Source: Hydra vulgaris
Taxonomy: Eukaryota; Cnidaria; Hydrozoa; Anthoathecata; Hydridae
DNA length: 64,000 nucleotides
Direction: 5' to 3'
Assembly (NCBI RefSeq): GCF_038396675.1
Contig: NC_088920.1
Coordinates: forward strand, 65,615,001 to 65,679,000
This document shows, one piece after another, positions 1-13,110 of this stretch; position 1 is the stretch's first letter; the number at the start of each line of letters is the position of its first letter. The notes beneath the pieces are model-generated. The model made no database searches, was not told the origin of the DNA, and saw only the letters and a program-made list of their open reading frames with translations. The position numbers and the translations under genes are program-made.

Positions 1-3000
1 AAAATATGCTTTGTTCGAAAAATAATTCTCCTTTATTCTAATGAACTTCATTTCTTCCCTCAGGCGTTCACTGCTCGCGTGTGACCATTCGGCGAATTTT
101 ATATATGCCGGAATGATATATATGTCAAAGTTTTTAAATAAAATCATAGTTATCAATTTTTAAATAAAATCAGTTTTTAAATAAAATATAGTTATAAAAT
201 CATAGTTTAAATAAAATCATAGTTGCATATATTCCGGGATAAATGTTGAAATGGCAGGAGCAAATTGTGTTTGTTTTGGTTATTCAGTTTCAAGTTATTA
301 TTTTGGATTGCATATATATTTCGTATTCCGAATAAAAATGATGAATATAGCATAAAATAAAAGCATCAACTGTTGATAAATGTAGTTACGTGACAGAGGT
401 TGTAGTGGTATGAATATGCATATTCAAACCATATAGCTTATATCATATAAGCATTTAAGTTATATGCTATATGAAAATATATTATAGATGCAAACATTTC
501 ATCGACTTTATAACATGATGGATGTATATGGGTATAAATGCTTAGTATCATATATTCAGAGTATATTGATTTAAAATGTTAGCTAATAGAGCCTAATAAA
601 CTCTATATTCTATATAAAGTTTACTTAGCTGGATTAGTTGATAATTTATATATCACTCTTTGCATTATGTTGGTGTCTTTTCTGGAAACAAAAAAAAATC
701 AGGTACAATTTTATCATTTTAGACTGTTTAAAAGCACTTATTACTGTAAAAATATTTGTCTATTTTTATTAAAATAGAAAAACATTTTTACAATAAAAAA
801 CTTATTCAGTAAAAAAAAGATTAGGATTTTAATAAATACTTTAAAAAATAGCTAGTATATCAGATCTTCTTAAATTAAAATTCAAAAGCTTGTATATTAG
901 TTTTTGTTTTTATTATGCTGTATTGCAATTTATATAATACCAAATAAAAAAAATATACTTGATGCAATAAAGATGATGTAAAAGTCTGCTACCAAATATT
1001 GCATCACTATCTTACATAAATTGAACAGTATTTAATTAAAAAAAAAATTACAATGTATTAAAAGAAGATTACAGAATTCTATTTAAAAATTACTGCGTAT
1101 TAAATTAAGTTACAGAATTTTATTTCAAATCTTGATTTTAAGTTTAAGCTACGATTTATCTATTTTGTTGAATGCAGAAAAATAATAAGGTTATCTTCAA
1201 CTAAAATAAGATATTTCATGTTAATTATCTAGTTTCAAAGTCAGCTGTGGTGTATGATATTATACTTGACTTATCTAGCTGACTTTTACAACTGGTGCCA
1301 CTGCATGACAAATGTTTCTTTTGCTTTAGAAAGCAATCAAAATTTGTAAACTAAATTTCTTAAAAGTTGTTGCTTGTAACTTGCAATTATGTTTCTGCAA
1401 ATCGCAAGTTGTTGAAAAGGCATTTTAAATGATTCCTTTTTACCTCATCCACCACATTAAAATAAGACGACTTGTTACTGTCTTATTTAAATATGATTTA
1501 TCCAACTTTAAACATACAGGAAAAAAATTATATATTTTATGAAGACAGAGAATGTGGCTTTTGTATTTTACCTAAACTATTGAGCATATAACGTGGACAA
1601 AATATTTATTAAAAAGTATTAAACTTGCTGCCTAAGTAATAAGTTTTTGCTGAGTTAAAAATGTTATTACATGGAATAGCTTATTTGAAAATTATTTTGG
1701 ACACTAACAATCACTTAGTGCTTGCAAGGATAACCCGTCTATTAATGACTTTGGCTTCATTAATAACAAAATAAAAAAACTAAAAAATTTTTTTAGTAGC
1801 TGGAAATGTAATGTATTTAGCTACATGGGTAATACTAAGTGGTAGTAATATGGTACTAAGTCATGCAAAAAAAAAATGATGTTATTAGATTAGTTCAAAA
1901 CTAAATACCTTTTATATTTGTAAAATATATGTAAAATAGTAGTGTTGTCATTATTATTTTAAAATTAAAAAGACAATTATATTATTTATATTATTCAATC
2001 TTGTATTGTTATTTTATTATAAAGGTTTATTTATTATAAAAGTACAACATCATAAAACTATTAAATATACATGAAATATTTATTTTACTACTCTAGGAGC
2101 TAATTATATACCAATAATATTTTTTAAAATTTGTGGCTATAATAGCTGTAATGACTTCTTCTAATGAAATACTTGAAATATTTATACTTGATTTTAAATT
2201 TTAAAATTCAGCTTATAGCAGAGTACCATTTATCTGAAGCAAGCTTTTCTGCAATCTAGATTAAATAATTTTAAAACCTAATAAGATGAAGAATAATCTT
2301 TGCTTTCTTTTATTCTTTAATAAATGTTTATCAGTAAACTTGTCCTTGTGTTTGGCGTTGAGGCGACGAGACACCTTGTGATATACATCGTTTCTTGCAA
2401 AACAAACACTTAAATATTCTTTTTTACTTTGGTTAGGATAAATTAAATTAGGTAGTCTACTGTTTAAACTAAAATTGAGGTCTGTCTCCAACAAATGGCA
2501 ACTCAATAGCAGCTAAAACAGCATCGAATTCATTCAAGTTTTCAATGTCTGCGCCACAAAAAGTCATTTTAAAAACATTTGATGCACTCTCAGTCCGGTC
2601 ACCCCATAAAGTTAAAGTTATTTTACGAGATCTGTAGAAAACGGCCCGCGTTTCCAGACTAGTTAAATACTATGACTATGGTAAAATGTACAAGTTTATA
2701 TGCACTACCTATTGCAAAAGACAGCATTTTCGAAATATTTTTAATATAAAATCAAAACTTTATTTAGTGGATGATTTATGCCCACAGAAACATGATTTTT
2801 TAACTGAGCAAAGAAAATTTAACAAGCGATTTATAAGTCTTTATTTTAAAATATAGTTGAAAATGTATTTTTATTTCATACATTAGCCTTTTATCAATTC
2901 CAAATTAGAAACTTTAAAAAAAACAGCTAAGAAGCCATTTTAAATAACACTTAGCAAAATTGAAATATCTACTCTCACCCCTCGTGTATGCAAGATTTTT

Positions 3001-4590
3001 TGGGTTTTTTTTATTTATAAAGGGCTTCTAAACAGTAAATCATTAACAGAAGTTGCACACACGAGGGGTGGAAATAGGGGCGAAAGCAAACACCACGGGT
3101 GGTATACCTCTTTGTTTAAAATTCAATTTTTTTATTTTATTAAAATTTGTTTTAAAACACATGCTTTATTTAATGGCTTACCTTATAAAATATCTGAAAA
3201 TTAAAATATACTTTAACGATTTATATAAATTTATAAAAACAATTTATAAATGTTTTCATATTTTTAATTATAAACGTCATTACCTCATTACAATAAACCT
3301 TTTGTCAAATAATGAAAAAAAGAAACAGGTTTCAAATCAAATAAAAAATAGTAAATAAACGTTTCAATAAAAATATATCGCTTTAAATAAATAAGAAATG
3401 CTTTTAAAATTCCAAAATAGCAAACTCCAGGCATATCACAATTAACAATGATACAATCAACAAATGTCAGCAAATAATAAAAACAAAAGTGTCAATGAAT
3501 AAATGTCAACCTAACAAGACAAACTTAATATGGTCGATCTTTGTTTAAAACAACATAGTTCTTTGTTTGATTTGGGTGTAGAAAGTTTTCAGTTTTTTAT
3601 AAATGAATATAGGAAAGTATATTGTGACAACAACACTCAATTTCAATTAAGTAATGCATTAAAGCATAAAAGTATTGAATATGGTAGCCAAACAAACTTT
3701 ATCTTTAATCAAATTGAAGAAAAGCCATTGAACAGTATTGTCAAAAAGACATTTTAATCCACCTGTTTCAAATGATTTTAGATATTGACCAAAGTTTAAA
3801 AAAAATAAAACATTATACTGGCAAAATTTCATATTTGTTAAGCAAATCATAATTCCAAAATACATGTTAATGTAAACAAGAGACTTCTTTGGTTTCGAAG
3901 AACACTTAAATAATCACTAACGATACTTTTCTTAAATTTCTAAATTCTGTTTCAAGTAGTTCTGTAACAAATTTTCATAACGTAACATATTTGTAACAAA
4001 AGTGTTTCTCTTAATAGCGCTAGATTATTTCTTCACGTGAATAATTTGCAAAATGTCTTGTGACATGTGTTGATATTTTATGCCTATTTTCTGATTTTTT
4101 TCATTCATAATGCTGTATCGCCAGAATCCGAAACAAATTTTCTTTGTTTATCATTTACATCTCTGAGGAAGCTTTTTGATCATTATTGAACCTAAAATAT
4201 ATGCCCACACTTTTTAGATTAAAAGTTTTCCATTATGTGAAAGCAAATTTAATAAAATCACCAGTCTTGTTAACGCTCGAGATAGTAAAAGTTTAAGGTT
4301 GATTAAGAAAAACATTGTAAGTATTATCAGAAAAAAAAAGGTTTTACTTTTTGAACCCATTATTTTACATGTTTTTAATAACGTGGACAAAAGTCAAACA
4401 ACAAAAGAGTTCTGTCTGTAGTTAACCAAGGTTTTTAATTAAATGTTAAAGTTAGATTTTTATCACATATAATTGCCTTTGCTTTGCTATTTGACTTTCT
4501 TACTGATTTTAAAGTTAAATGAAATTGATCACATAAAAATTAGGAATTTATATGTTTACAGGTTTACACAACATTTTTAAAAGAAATTTA
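1..4590. other. AT-rich intergenic DNA, no gene recognised
   Basis: This stretch is very AT-rich with many homopolymer runs. The short open frames here (about 60-100 codons) are low-complexity and match nothing I recognise. No splice-bounded coding run, RNA gene or TIR-bounded element was found. The only clear structure is an inverted repeat near 2973-3070, listed separately. Confidence 0.6.
2973..3070. repeat. Inverted repeat around a CACCCCTCGTGT motif
   Basis: CTCACCCCTCGTGTATGC at about 2973-2990 is answered in inverted orientation by GCACACACGAGGGGTGG at about 3054-3070, with a T-rich loop of about 60 bases. It could be the end or core of a small foldback element. The outer boundaries are not visible. 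Confidence 0.5.
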
Positions 4591-4638
4591 GGACCACCTA
4601 ACAACTTGTATTACGAGTTATCATAACATCTAAAATAC

Positions 4639-5095
4639 TTTTCAAAAGAGAATTTATATCAATGGTTTTCCCAAAACAGCAACTTCCTGATACAATAACA
4701 TTTTTGTAACATACACCTTGACAAAGGGAACAATAGTTCCTTGTAGAAGTTAAAAAAAAAAGTAGTGGAAAATTCTTTTGATACAGTTTTATTAGACAAC
4801 TCCTTTGGGAATTGTCTAATAAAACTGTATCGTAATTTTTAATTAGAGCTGAGCCTTTAACTTTGGAAGATTTATGATGTTTGTGCAGATTCTTTAAATA
4901 CTCGCCTTTCCATCTTGATCGGTAATGCGTCAGTAACATGGAAAGATGTTTATTACATTGATTTATATCTATATTATAATCATTTTTGAAAGAGAATTTA
5001 TATAATAGGTTTTCCAAAAACAGCAACTTCCTGATGCAATAACATTTTTGTAACATACACCTTGTCACAGAGAATAATAGTAGTAATTTCCTAGT
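4639..5095. repeat. ~107-bp direct repeat, two copies
   Basis: The segment at about 4639-4745 recurs at about 4987-5095 with a few differences. Both contain the same run from AGAGAATTTATAT through AACAGCAACTTCCTGAT to CATACACCTTG. The copies are about 348 bases apart and flank the coding-like remnant on the minus strand. They are not long enough to be called LTRs with confidence. Confidence 0.7.
4780..4831. repeat. Perfect 20-bp hairpin
   Basis: GATACAGTTTTATTAGACAA (4780-4799) is followed, after a 12-base loop, by its exact reverse complement (4812-4831). It lies between the two copies of the 107-bp direct repeat. A role as terminator or RNA hairpin cannot be shown from sequence. Confidence 0.85.
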
Positions 5096-5107
5096 AAAAT
5101 TTTCCAA

Positions 5108-7276
5108 ATTAAAAAAAAGTAATAGAAGGTTCCTTGTAATTTTAGAATTAACTAAAAATCTATCTGAGAAGAAAATTGTGCATTATAGTTTAACCTTTTT
5201 AAAGTTTTGATGTCAATCAGATTATATAATAAAGTGTTGCTAGACGTTTTAAAACTCACATTAGGTAAACGTTCTATCCAACACGTTTTCTTCTCTTTGT
5301 CTCTGGAAAATCTATAAATTTTTTAAAACGTTTTTAAATCGTTAGACTTCTTCAATGATAAATAACTCGTAGAACAGGAATAAACACATTTCACCATTTT
5401 CATAATATGTTAAATAAATAAACCAACAGACGATGCTATTTAATTTAGTCGTTACAATTATAAAACCTCATTTAATGCTTGCTATCCACTTTATTAAAAA
5501 AAGTTTTATTAACGGATACTGAATATTTAACAGAATTTCTGTCTTTGCAACGCAATTTTTTTTTTGCTACAGGTTCTCGCTTGATGACTTTTAGTCACTA
5601 CGTAAGACCTCCTTGTTACTAAAAAGATTCAGCTAAATAGGGTGAATCTATAAAAAAATTACCGGGGGTATGTACAGAGTAGTTTCAAAACTCTGAACAG
5701 AGTTTCAAAATGTACAGAGTTTCAAAACTCTGTACAGAGTTGTTTCAAAATATGACAAATTGACTTTTGCTACAGTTGCTACAGTCGATTTGTCATTTTA
5801 CTTAACTCCCAGTTTAATTTTAGGTGAAACGTGCAAAATGTTTGACATTCTTTTAAAATTTTTTGGGCATGTGAGACAAACCCGTTAAAAACATGGGTTT
5901 TCCAGTGAAGCATTTCATTTTTCCATATGAAATATTTTCGTAACATAGTCAACTTAGCTCATATACAGTTTTAAATAAATTTTTGAAGCGCTGCATTTTG
6001 ATTACTTGTAACCTGCATATCTTATTTAAATTATTTTTCACTTTTGCATGAAAAAAAAAAAAAAAAAAAATGTATGTAAAAAAATAAAAAGAAAGAGAAA
6101 AAAAACTGGCTGTAGCATTTGCTACACTTGCTACAGCCTGGATCCGCTCCAGTTAATATGCGTGAGAACCGATTAGAACTAGGATCTATAGTAAATTAAG
6201 GCATTTTCTCAAAAGATTTTAACTAAATTCGCGTTAACGCCGATGAATGAAAGTGATCTTTTGAATTTAAAATGGTGTTCTTTAGATTCACTATTAGGGG
6301 TAATAAAACAGTTTTGAAAACTTTATATAAAAAAGAAAAGTTTCGTTAAATACTTATAAAACCTGAAGCAAGAAAAAATTATCTTAAGCTCTTGTTTGGG
6401 CATAATACGCTGATAAATACATATTTGAAATTAGCATATGCTAATTTCATATAAAATAATTCAAATGATTTGTAAATCGCCTTAGCTACACCGAGTACGA
6501 GCAAATATTTATAAAAGTATATCTTCTTTTTTTTTTTTTTGTTGTAATTTTTTAGTTCTTTAATCTTTACAAACTCCTAATATATAATAGAATCTTTACA
6601 GAGTAAGTAAAATTAAAAAAATTTTTAACTTACTCTGTAAAGTAAAAAAAAGTTACGTGATAAAAAACTATATAAAATAGAACTGTAAAGTATTAGAAAT
6701 TACTTCAAAGAACGCGGGTAACTTGCAGAAGACCGATTGTCTTTACATCAAAAATTGCTATGCGTTTCTAATATTTTTGCATACTTCAATTTAAAATAAG
6801 TTTATATTTTAAAAAAATGTTATCAGTTTCGGCAGAATGAAAATATAAATGCAAAATGCAAAAAACAAAGAATACAGACAAAAAGAAGTTTTTAATTTTT
6901 TAAACTTTATTTCAATACACATAAATATAAGTAGGTACACGATTTGCTAAATAAGTAATTTATAGTCGTTCACGTGTTGATAAACAAGTCTATTATTTGT
7001 TTTTGTTTTTTGTTGTTGTTGTTGTTGTTGATGAGTTATTTAGAGTTTTTAGAGTTATCAGAGTTTACATTGGTTTCGGAATAAAGTTAAAATTTTATAT
7101 AGTTTTGAATGCTTTGGGGTTAATAAATAAAATTAGGTTAATAAAAATGGGGTAAACAAGAATTGTTAGTGTTTAAAATGAGATATAACGTTTATGAGTA
7201 ATAACGTTTTCAGAGTATTTAAGTTATTCGATTTTTCCAGTTGAGTATTTTTGGATATTAATTTGTAATATAGACA
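5108..7276. other. AT-rich DNA with small repeated motifs, no gene
   Basis: No coding sequence is supported. At 5671-5750 a TGTACAGAGTTTCAAAACTC motif is repeated and partly palindromic. GCTACAGTTGCTACAG-like motifs occur at 5568, 5768-5785 and 6108-6137, the last as an inverted pair. A hairpin of about 18 bp with arms TTACAGAGTAAGT / ACTTACTCTGTAA lies at about 6596-6641. A (GTT)n run lies at about 7011-7029. Confidence 0.5.
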
Positions 7277-7445
7277 AGGTCCACGGTACGAAATGGAAAA
7301 GTTTTTTTTTGCGCTCCTGAGTGCAGGTTCACAACTTTTGCGTAACTCTTGCGTAGCTGAGCAAAAGTTACGAAAAACATACGCAAATTATTTTTTGCGT
7401 TACTATTTAGTATTCATAACTTTTTTGCAGTATTTGCGTACCCAG

Positions 7446-7722
7446 GAAAAAAAGTTCTATAGAATTTCTATAAACTTTTGGAACATATGAAATTCTTTAG
7501 AAATTGTATAGAATTCTATAAAATTTCTATAGAATGTCTATTAATTTCTATAGAAATTGCTATAAAACTTTATTTTCTATAAAATAAAAAATTGAAAAAA
7601 AAGTTCTATTGGAATTTCTATAGAAATTAACAAAGATTCTATAAAAATTTTATAGAATTCTATAGAATTTCTATAGGCCATATGTTCCAAAAGTTTATAG
7701 AAATTCTATAAAACTTATTTTT
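7446..7722. repeat. Foldback element rich in TATAGAATTTCTATA
   Basis: The two ends are inverted copies: AAGTTCTATAGAATTTCTAT and ACTTTTGGAACATATG at the left reappear reversed at the right (CATATGTTCCAAAAGT, then TATAGAAATTCTATAAAACTT). The interior is built from many copies of the palindrome TATAGAAATTTCTATA. It sits within DNA containing repeated GCGTAACT / TTACGC motifs (7330-7440 and 7736-7800), so it may be nested in another small repeat. No coding capacity was found. Confidence 0.75.
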
Positions 7723-7976
7723 CTACGTAATTTTAAGGTTGCGCATGAGTTACGCAAAACTTAGGCAAAAACTTACGCAAAATTTAAGGCAAATATTTTA
7801 TAACTATTTGTATAAAGGAAGTAGTTAGTATTACTGATTCTTTTTTTTTCATTATGACATACAGGGCAATGTGACCAAACAGTGAATGCATCTTTTTTTA
7901 AAGACAGAGCTTACATTTACTTACAATTACTTTTTTGTTGATGTTGCTATATTTAAAATTATAACAAAAGCATATA

Positions 7977-8278
7977 GGGGCTATTCAAATAATACGTGAC
8001 ATTCTTAGATAGGCTGGGGTGTTTGAAAGTGTCACCAAATACCACATGGGAGAGGGGGTGGTTGGCCACAGTGTGACATGACAAAATTTTTAAATTTTAC
8101 ATTCTAATCACAGCGGAATAGTAAACCTTTAGCAAAAAAGTACAAACTCAAAGACATAATTGTTTAAAAATAATGTTACGTCACGAAGAGGGCGGGGAGA
8201 GATTTTTTAAAATGTTACATATACAAACAAGGGAGTCTAAAAACAGCAAAAAAGTGTCTCGTATTATTTGAATTGCCC
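7977..8278. mobile_element. MITE, 302 bp, TATA target duplication
   Basis: The left end GGGGCTATTCAAATAATACG and the right end (reverse complement GGGCAATTCAAATAATACG) form terminal inverted repeats of about 20 bases. TATA flanks both sides (7973-7976 and 8279-8282). The interior has no open frame and carries G-rich runs and an ACGTCACGAAG motif. This is a non-autonomous DNA transposon; I do not assign a superfamily. Confidence 0.85.
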
Positions 8279-8282
8279 TATA

Positions 8283-9500
8283 TAGTATATACGTGCAGTT
8301 ACTTTTAAAAGTAATAGTATATATAGCATAAACATTAGTTTATTTGAAACTATTTATAAACAAAATTTCTATTGTCAGAAATATAAGGAACACTCTAAAA
8401 ACATAAACAAAAGTTCAACAACTTTTTCATAACATATTATGAAAAATACATTATTGTATTTTTTATAATACATTATGGAAAAGTTGTGTTTTTGATAATA
8501 TCTTATATCGTCTAGACTAATACAATAATGTATTAGTTTAGTCGATATACATTCCTAACTTCGTTGCGAACAGTTTCAATTGTATTAATTAATAAAAGTT
8601 GAGTTTAAATTAAAATCCACTTGTTTTTTGTAAGTTTTTTTCAGTGATATTTCAGATTAAAAATTTTTGGTACCATTTTTGCACAAATAAAAACATGATT
8701 CTTATATTTGATGGATAGAGTAAAGTTAATTCTGTGAATCAGGTACGTACAGTATAAAAGAGTTTGATCATTTACAGAGCTAGTATTGATTAAATTACAA
8801 CAACAAGTATTGTAGTAGGTTTTCAAGACACCAAATACAGTACAATCTAATAGCTACAACCAGAGTGAATAATATGCTGCCATCTCAAGAATTTTAATAC
8901 TATTTTCAACAGCAACAGATAATAATTCTAGTGAATTGTGAAAAGTGCTATCACTCCATTTGGACTAACTGGTGGATCAAGGAACTTTTTGTGGAATTTC
9001 TGCTCTTTGCAATAACAAACTACAACAATGAAATTTCATATAGAAATACAAAAAAAAATCTACCAAAACAATTTAAACTATTACAGAATATGTTTATTAT
9101 TTGTAAATAACAATATTATTTACTAAGAAATTAGGCTTTGAAAAACAATGCTCTTTTTTTAATAATTTAAATTATCCATAGATATTAATAATATCTCTTG
9201 ATAAATGAAATAATTAAAAACATAGAATTATTATTCAAAATAATCTTAAATATCGCTAATACCTTAGGATAATTGAAATCATCGAAAAACATAGAATCAT
9301 CCTTGAAAGTAAGTTTAATATTTAGGTTATAATACTTTTTTACTTCAATGGCCTGATTACCCAGAAATAATTTTAGCATATTTGTATTTTGAAATAGCCT
9401 TGTTCTCATTTATAAATTAAAAAAGATAACAGATTTTTGAAAAACTAATGAATTAATTACATATTTTTGCGAATATTGTATCTATATTAGCACACATGTT
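8283..9500. other. No gene recognised
   Basis: AT-rich DNA with only short, low-complexity frames. An inverted repeat around AATACAATAATGTATTAGTT lies at about 8518-8540. TTACGCAAA / TTTGCGTAA motifs resembling those at 7330-7800 recur at about 9513-9552, just before the LINE begins. Confidence 0.5.
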
Positions 9501-9550
9501 TTCTCTCTGACTTTGCGTAACTTCGAACTTAAGCAAAACTTACGCAAACT

Positions 9551-10331
9551 TTGGACTTTCGAAAGTGTTGTGAATCCGCACCCTGCTCTTGCGGAAGAAA
9601 GACGTGTTATTTAATAGCGAGAAATTTTTACAAAAAAATGAATAATACAATGAAGAACATCGAAAAAATGATTTCAAGCTTGAGGAATACAAAAAAAAGT
9701 ATTTTCAATGAAATGGAACGTTTATTAAAAGACCAAGAAAAATCATTTACATCAATAATCAGTGCGAATCTCAAAATAACAACAAATGTAAAATATCAAA
9801 TATAGAAAAAGACTTAGGTGACATTAAAGACAGCCTAAATTTTCAAGAAAACAACATCTCGGACAAAATATCATAATGAAGAAATACAATGACAAAGAAA
9901 TCAATTCATTATATGAAAAATCCATAGATCTAGAAAATTGATCGAGAAGAAACAACTTAAGAATTGATGAACTACAAAAAACACTAGGCGAAAGTTGGGA
10001 AGACTGTGAAAAAGCTGTTAAAGAAATTTTCAAAACAAAACTGAAAATACAAAGCGAAGTGGTGGTTGAATGAGCTCATCGTATTGAACAATTCAGAGGC
10101 AACAAACCAAGAACATTAATCTTAAAACTCTCAAACTTTCAAGACGAAAACAAAATTTTCAATGCTGTAAAGTATTTTAAAAGAACTGGCGTATACATAA
10201 ATGAAGACTTCGCTCAAGAAACAATATATCATCGAAGAATGCTATGGGAAGAAGTTAAAAAACTAAGAAGCGAAGGTAAGTACGCCATTTTAAAATGCGA
10301 TAGAATATTTACACGCGCTTTGAAAAAATAG
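9551..10331 (+). pseudogene. LINE ORF1 protein remnant (RNA-binding ORF1p type)
   Basis: The region encodes an ORF1-like protein broken into pieces. The 5' part (9551-9805, 84 codons) is lysine- and glutamate-rich and coiled-coil-like. The 3' part (about 9943-10331) reads, with one in-frame stop near 10069, RRNNLRIDELQ, then AHRIEQFRGNKPRTLILKL, then KLRSEGKYAILKCDRIF. This order is that of the L1-type ORF1p (Transposase_22: RRM plus C-terminal domain), which binds element RNA and forms the retrotransposition particle. It lies about 200 bases upstream of the endonuclease start, as expected for ORF1-ORF2. Frameshifts between 9800 and 9940 and the stop make it non-functional. Confidence 0.8.
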
Positions 10332-10539
10332 CGCTACACACTTTTGTTACGCGTTTTAAATTTTACATACTGAAATAATGGCAAAAAAAAATAACAATAG
10401 ATTTTGAAGTGATGCGCTTTAATGTCTTTGAAACTGCGAATAATATACTCAATGAAGGTGATAAGCAAATTTTTCAAATGAATAATTTTAATTCTCGATA
10501 TTTGAAACAGAAACTTTTAAAACTGAACTTGAAGCTTAA

Positions 10540-12986
10540 AAAAATAATTTTACGGTCATTCACATAAATATAAGAAGCATAAATAAAAATTTTGGCAAAC
10601 TTAAACATTTCCTAATTGATTGCAATTATTTATTCAGTATGATTTGCCTAACAGAAACTTGGTGTTCTGATGAATCAATCCAAAATAACTATAAATTTCA
10701 AATTCTCAATTATAAATGATTATCTTCTGAAAGGAAAGCATTCAAAGAAGGAGGAGTTTTAAATAAATTATTTTTAATAACATATTTCAACATTGTATTT
10801 TAGCAATTATTATTAAACCCACACGGGTAACCTCGAATTCTATTTCTGCTCTATATAACACACTAACAAACTCATTTCTAGATACCTCCTTAAAAGCAGG
10901 AATGATAAAAATTGATATAACAGATCATTTTCCAATTTACTTTTCAATAAAACATGGTACAAAAATATATAATAACTTGAAAAAAAAAATTTATAAAAGA
11001 AAAATTAATAAAAATTCCAGTCAATGTTTCAAAGACACACTATCGGCAGTAGGTTAGGTGAAAGTGTATCAAGAATGTAACCTTGGAAACACAAACTCTG
11101 CATATAATAATTTAACAGATATTTTTCTAAAACACTATAATAATCATTTTCCAATCAAAGAAAAAGAAATCAAAATAAAACATTTGAGCTGTCCATTGAT
11201 CACCAGCGGAATCAAAAAATCTTCAAAAACAAAAAAAAAACTATATGTTAAATATTTGAAAAACAGAAATGAAGATAAACCTATCTACTTATAAACAATA
11301 TAAAAATATTTTCGAAAAAATCAGAAAACATTCTAAAAAAAAATTTATTATTTTAAATTACTTCAAAAAATAAATGGAGATACCAAAAAAACATGGGACA
11401 TCATGAAAGAAATAATTGGAAAAAAATGTATAAAAAGAAACAACTTACCAGAATTATTATAAATGAAACAGAACACAACGATAAGAACTCAATTGCCAAA
11501 CAATTCAACAATTTCTTCGCAAATATTGGCCCCAACATGGCGTCTAAAATTCAAACCCCAAATAACTCCTTTGAAAATTATTTTACTGATATAAATAGCG
11601 AACTAACTTTCAACGGATTAAGCTATGAAGAACTCGAAAATGCAAAAAACTCTTTAAAAATAAATAAAGCGCCAGGAACTGATGAAATTTGTACCAATGT
11701 AGTAATGAGTATCTTTCCGATAATAATGAAACCCATCTTCGAAATATTTAAATCTTCAATTACAACAGGAACCGTTCCAGAGAAATTGAAAATTGCAAAA
11801 ATTGTACCAATATATGAAACTGGAGAACCATATCTACTAAACAATTATAGACCAATCTCAATTCTTCCTGTATTCTCAAAACTCCTCGAACGAATAATTT
11901 ATAATAAATTATACAAATATATAGCAAACAACAACATCTTAATTACAAAACAATTCGGCTTTCAAAAGCAACATGCAACCAAACATGCAATCACAGATCT
12001 TGTAAATAGCATCAATTACTCATTTGTTAATAAAGAATTCGTTCTAGGAATTTTTATAGATCTATCGAAAGCATTCGATACTGTTGATCATGCTATCCTG
12101 CTCAATAAATTAGAAAAATATGGCGTAAAAAATGTTTTATTACTCTGGTTTAAAAACTTTTTGCTAAACAGACAGCAATGTGTTAATACTGATGAAAATA
12201 TCTGTTCAAAATTGCTTAAGATTAAATGTGGCATTCCCAAGCTTCCATTTTAGCTCCCTTATTGTTCTTAATATACAATAATGATCTTCCGAAAGTCTTA
12301 AACAAACTTGATTTCATAATATTTTCAGATGACACTAATTTATTTTATTCATCTCAGCCTATTAAAGTACTCTTTGAAACAACGAATATTGGACTTGAAA
12401 AACTTAATATCTGGCTAAAATCTAATATATTATCTTTAAACACAGAAAAACCAATTACATCTTATTCCATTCCAGCCAAAAAATGAAAAAAATACCAAAT
12501 GTATTAACATTGCTAAAAATAGAAAAAAAAAATATTGAAAGAACCTCAACAACTAAATTTCTAGGTTTACTAATTGACGAAAATATTTCATGGAAAGCTC
12601 ACATTGACTATTTAAATACTAAAATAACCAAAAACATTGGCGTGCGATACAAAGCTAGACCAATGTTATCCCAAGAAAATCTAAAACAGCTTTATTTCTC
12701 ATTTATACAGGTCTATTATACCTGTGGTAATATAGCATGGGCAAGTACCAATAAATTCAGTTTGAAATCACTTTATCGACGTCAAAATCATGCTGTTAGA
12801 ATTGTCTATAAAAAAGATAACTTCACTCATGCTGAACCTTTGTTAAAATTCCTTAATGCACTAAACGTCTATAGAATAAATATTTATCAAAACTTATTGT
12901 TTATGCTGAAATATAAACTCGGGCTTGCCCCATCACATTTCAATTATTTATTATCTTACATTTTATTGTATGTGAATCCAATATAA
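10540..12986 (+). pseudogene. LINE ORF2: endonuclease plus reverse transcriptase, decayed
   Basis: This is the ORF2 of a CR1/L2-type non-LTR retrotransposon. It nicks target DNA with an apurinic-type endonuclease and copies its RNA with reverse transcriptase. Visible in order: endonuclease start FTVIHINIRSINKNFGKL (about 10550), ICLTETWCSDES (about 10640), an internal deletion around 10740-10800, the endonuclease end PTRVTSNS and ITDHFPIYFS (10820-10950), then the RT: KAPGTDEI, NNYRPISILPVFSKLLERI, and catalytic motif A FIDLSKAFDTVDH (about 12050-12095) in a 286-codon frame. A frameshift near 12230 separates this from QASILAPLLFLIYNNDLP and motif C, here FSDD rather than the usual FADD. A further shift at 12483 leads into the thumb region (KFLGLLIDENISWKAHIDYL). 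The usual C-terminal RGP-LWN segment is missing. The element is dead. Confidence 0.92.
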
Positions 12987-13057
12987 AATGAACTACCATT
13001 ATATTTTGTGAAACAAGAAACATGTAAAACGAAAATACAAATAACATTACTATTACA

Positions 13058-13110
13058 AGCGGTTTCTTGATGACAAGACCATCAGGTCTTCTGCAAGTTT
13101 CCCGCGTTCT
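13058..13110 (+). other. LINE 3'-UTR hairpin motif (copy 1)
   Basis: TTGATGACAAGACC is followed by ATCA and then GGTCTTCTGC, giving a GAAGACC-type hairpin just downstream of the LINE ORF2. Similar segments end other LINE copies at 14920-14955, 21060-21105 and 22465-22505. This suggests a conserved 3' signal, perhaps where the reverse transcriptase recognises its RNA. That role is inference. Confidence 0.55.

Larger units (their letters stand above)
4598..5107 (-). pseudogene. Possible BEL/Pao-type retroelement remnant
   Basis: A 169-codon open frame runs across this direct-repeat region. Only the middle part looks like real protein: a stretch of about 35 residues around RSRWKGEYLKNLHKHH. It resembles the conserved W-x-R/K-W-x-x-EYL-x-x-L element at the C-terminal end of BEL/Pao retrotransposon polyproteins (also DUF5641-like). 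The rest is cysteine- and leucine-rich translation of the repeat and palindrome and is probably not protein. The identification rests on one short motif. If right, this is a small fragment of a dead retroelement. If wrong, the frame is chance. Confidence 0.25.

Noticed and set aside
2261-2506. 81-codon minus-strand ORF
   Set aside because: Basic, AT-driven composition without a recognisable motif or neighbouring coding signal.
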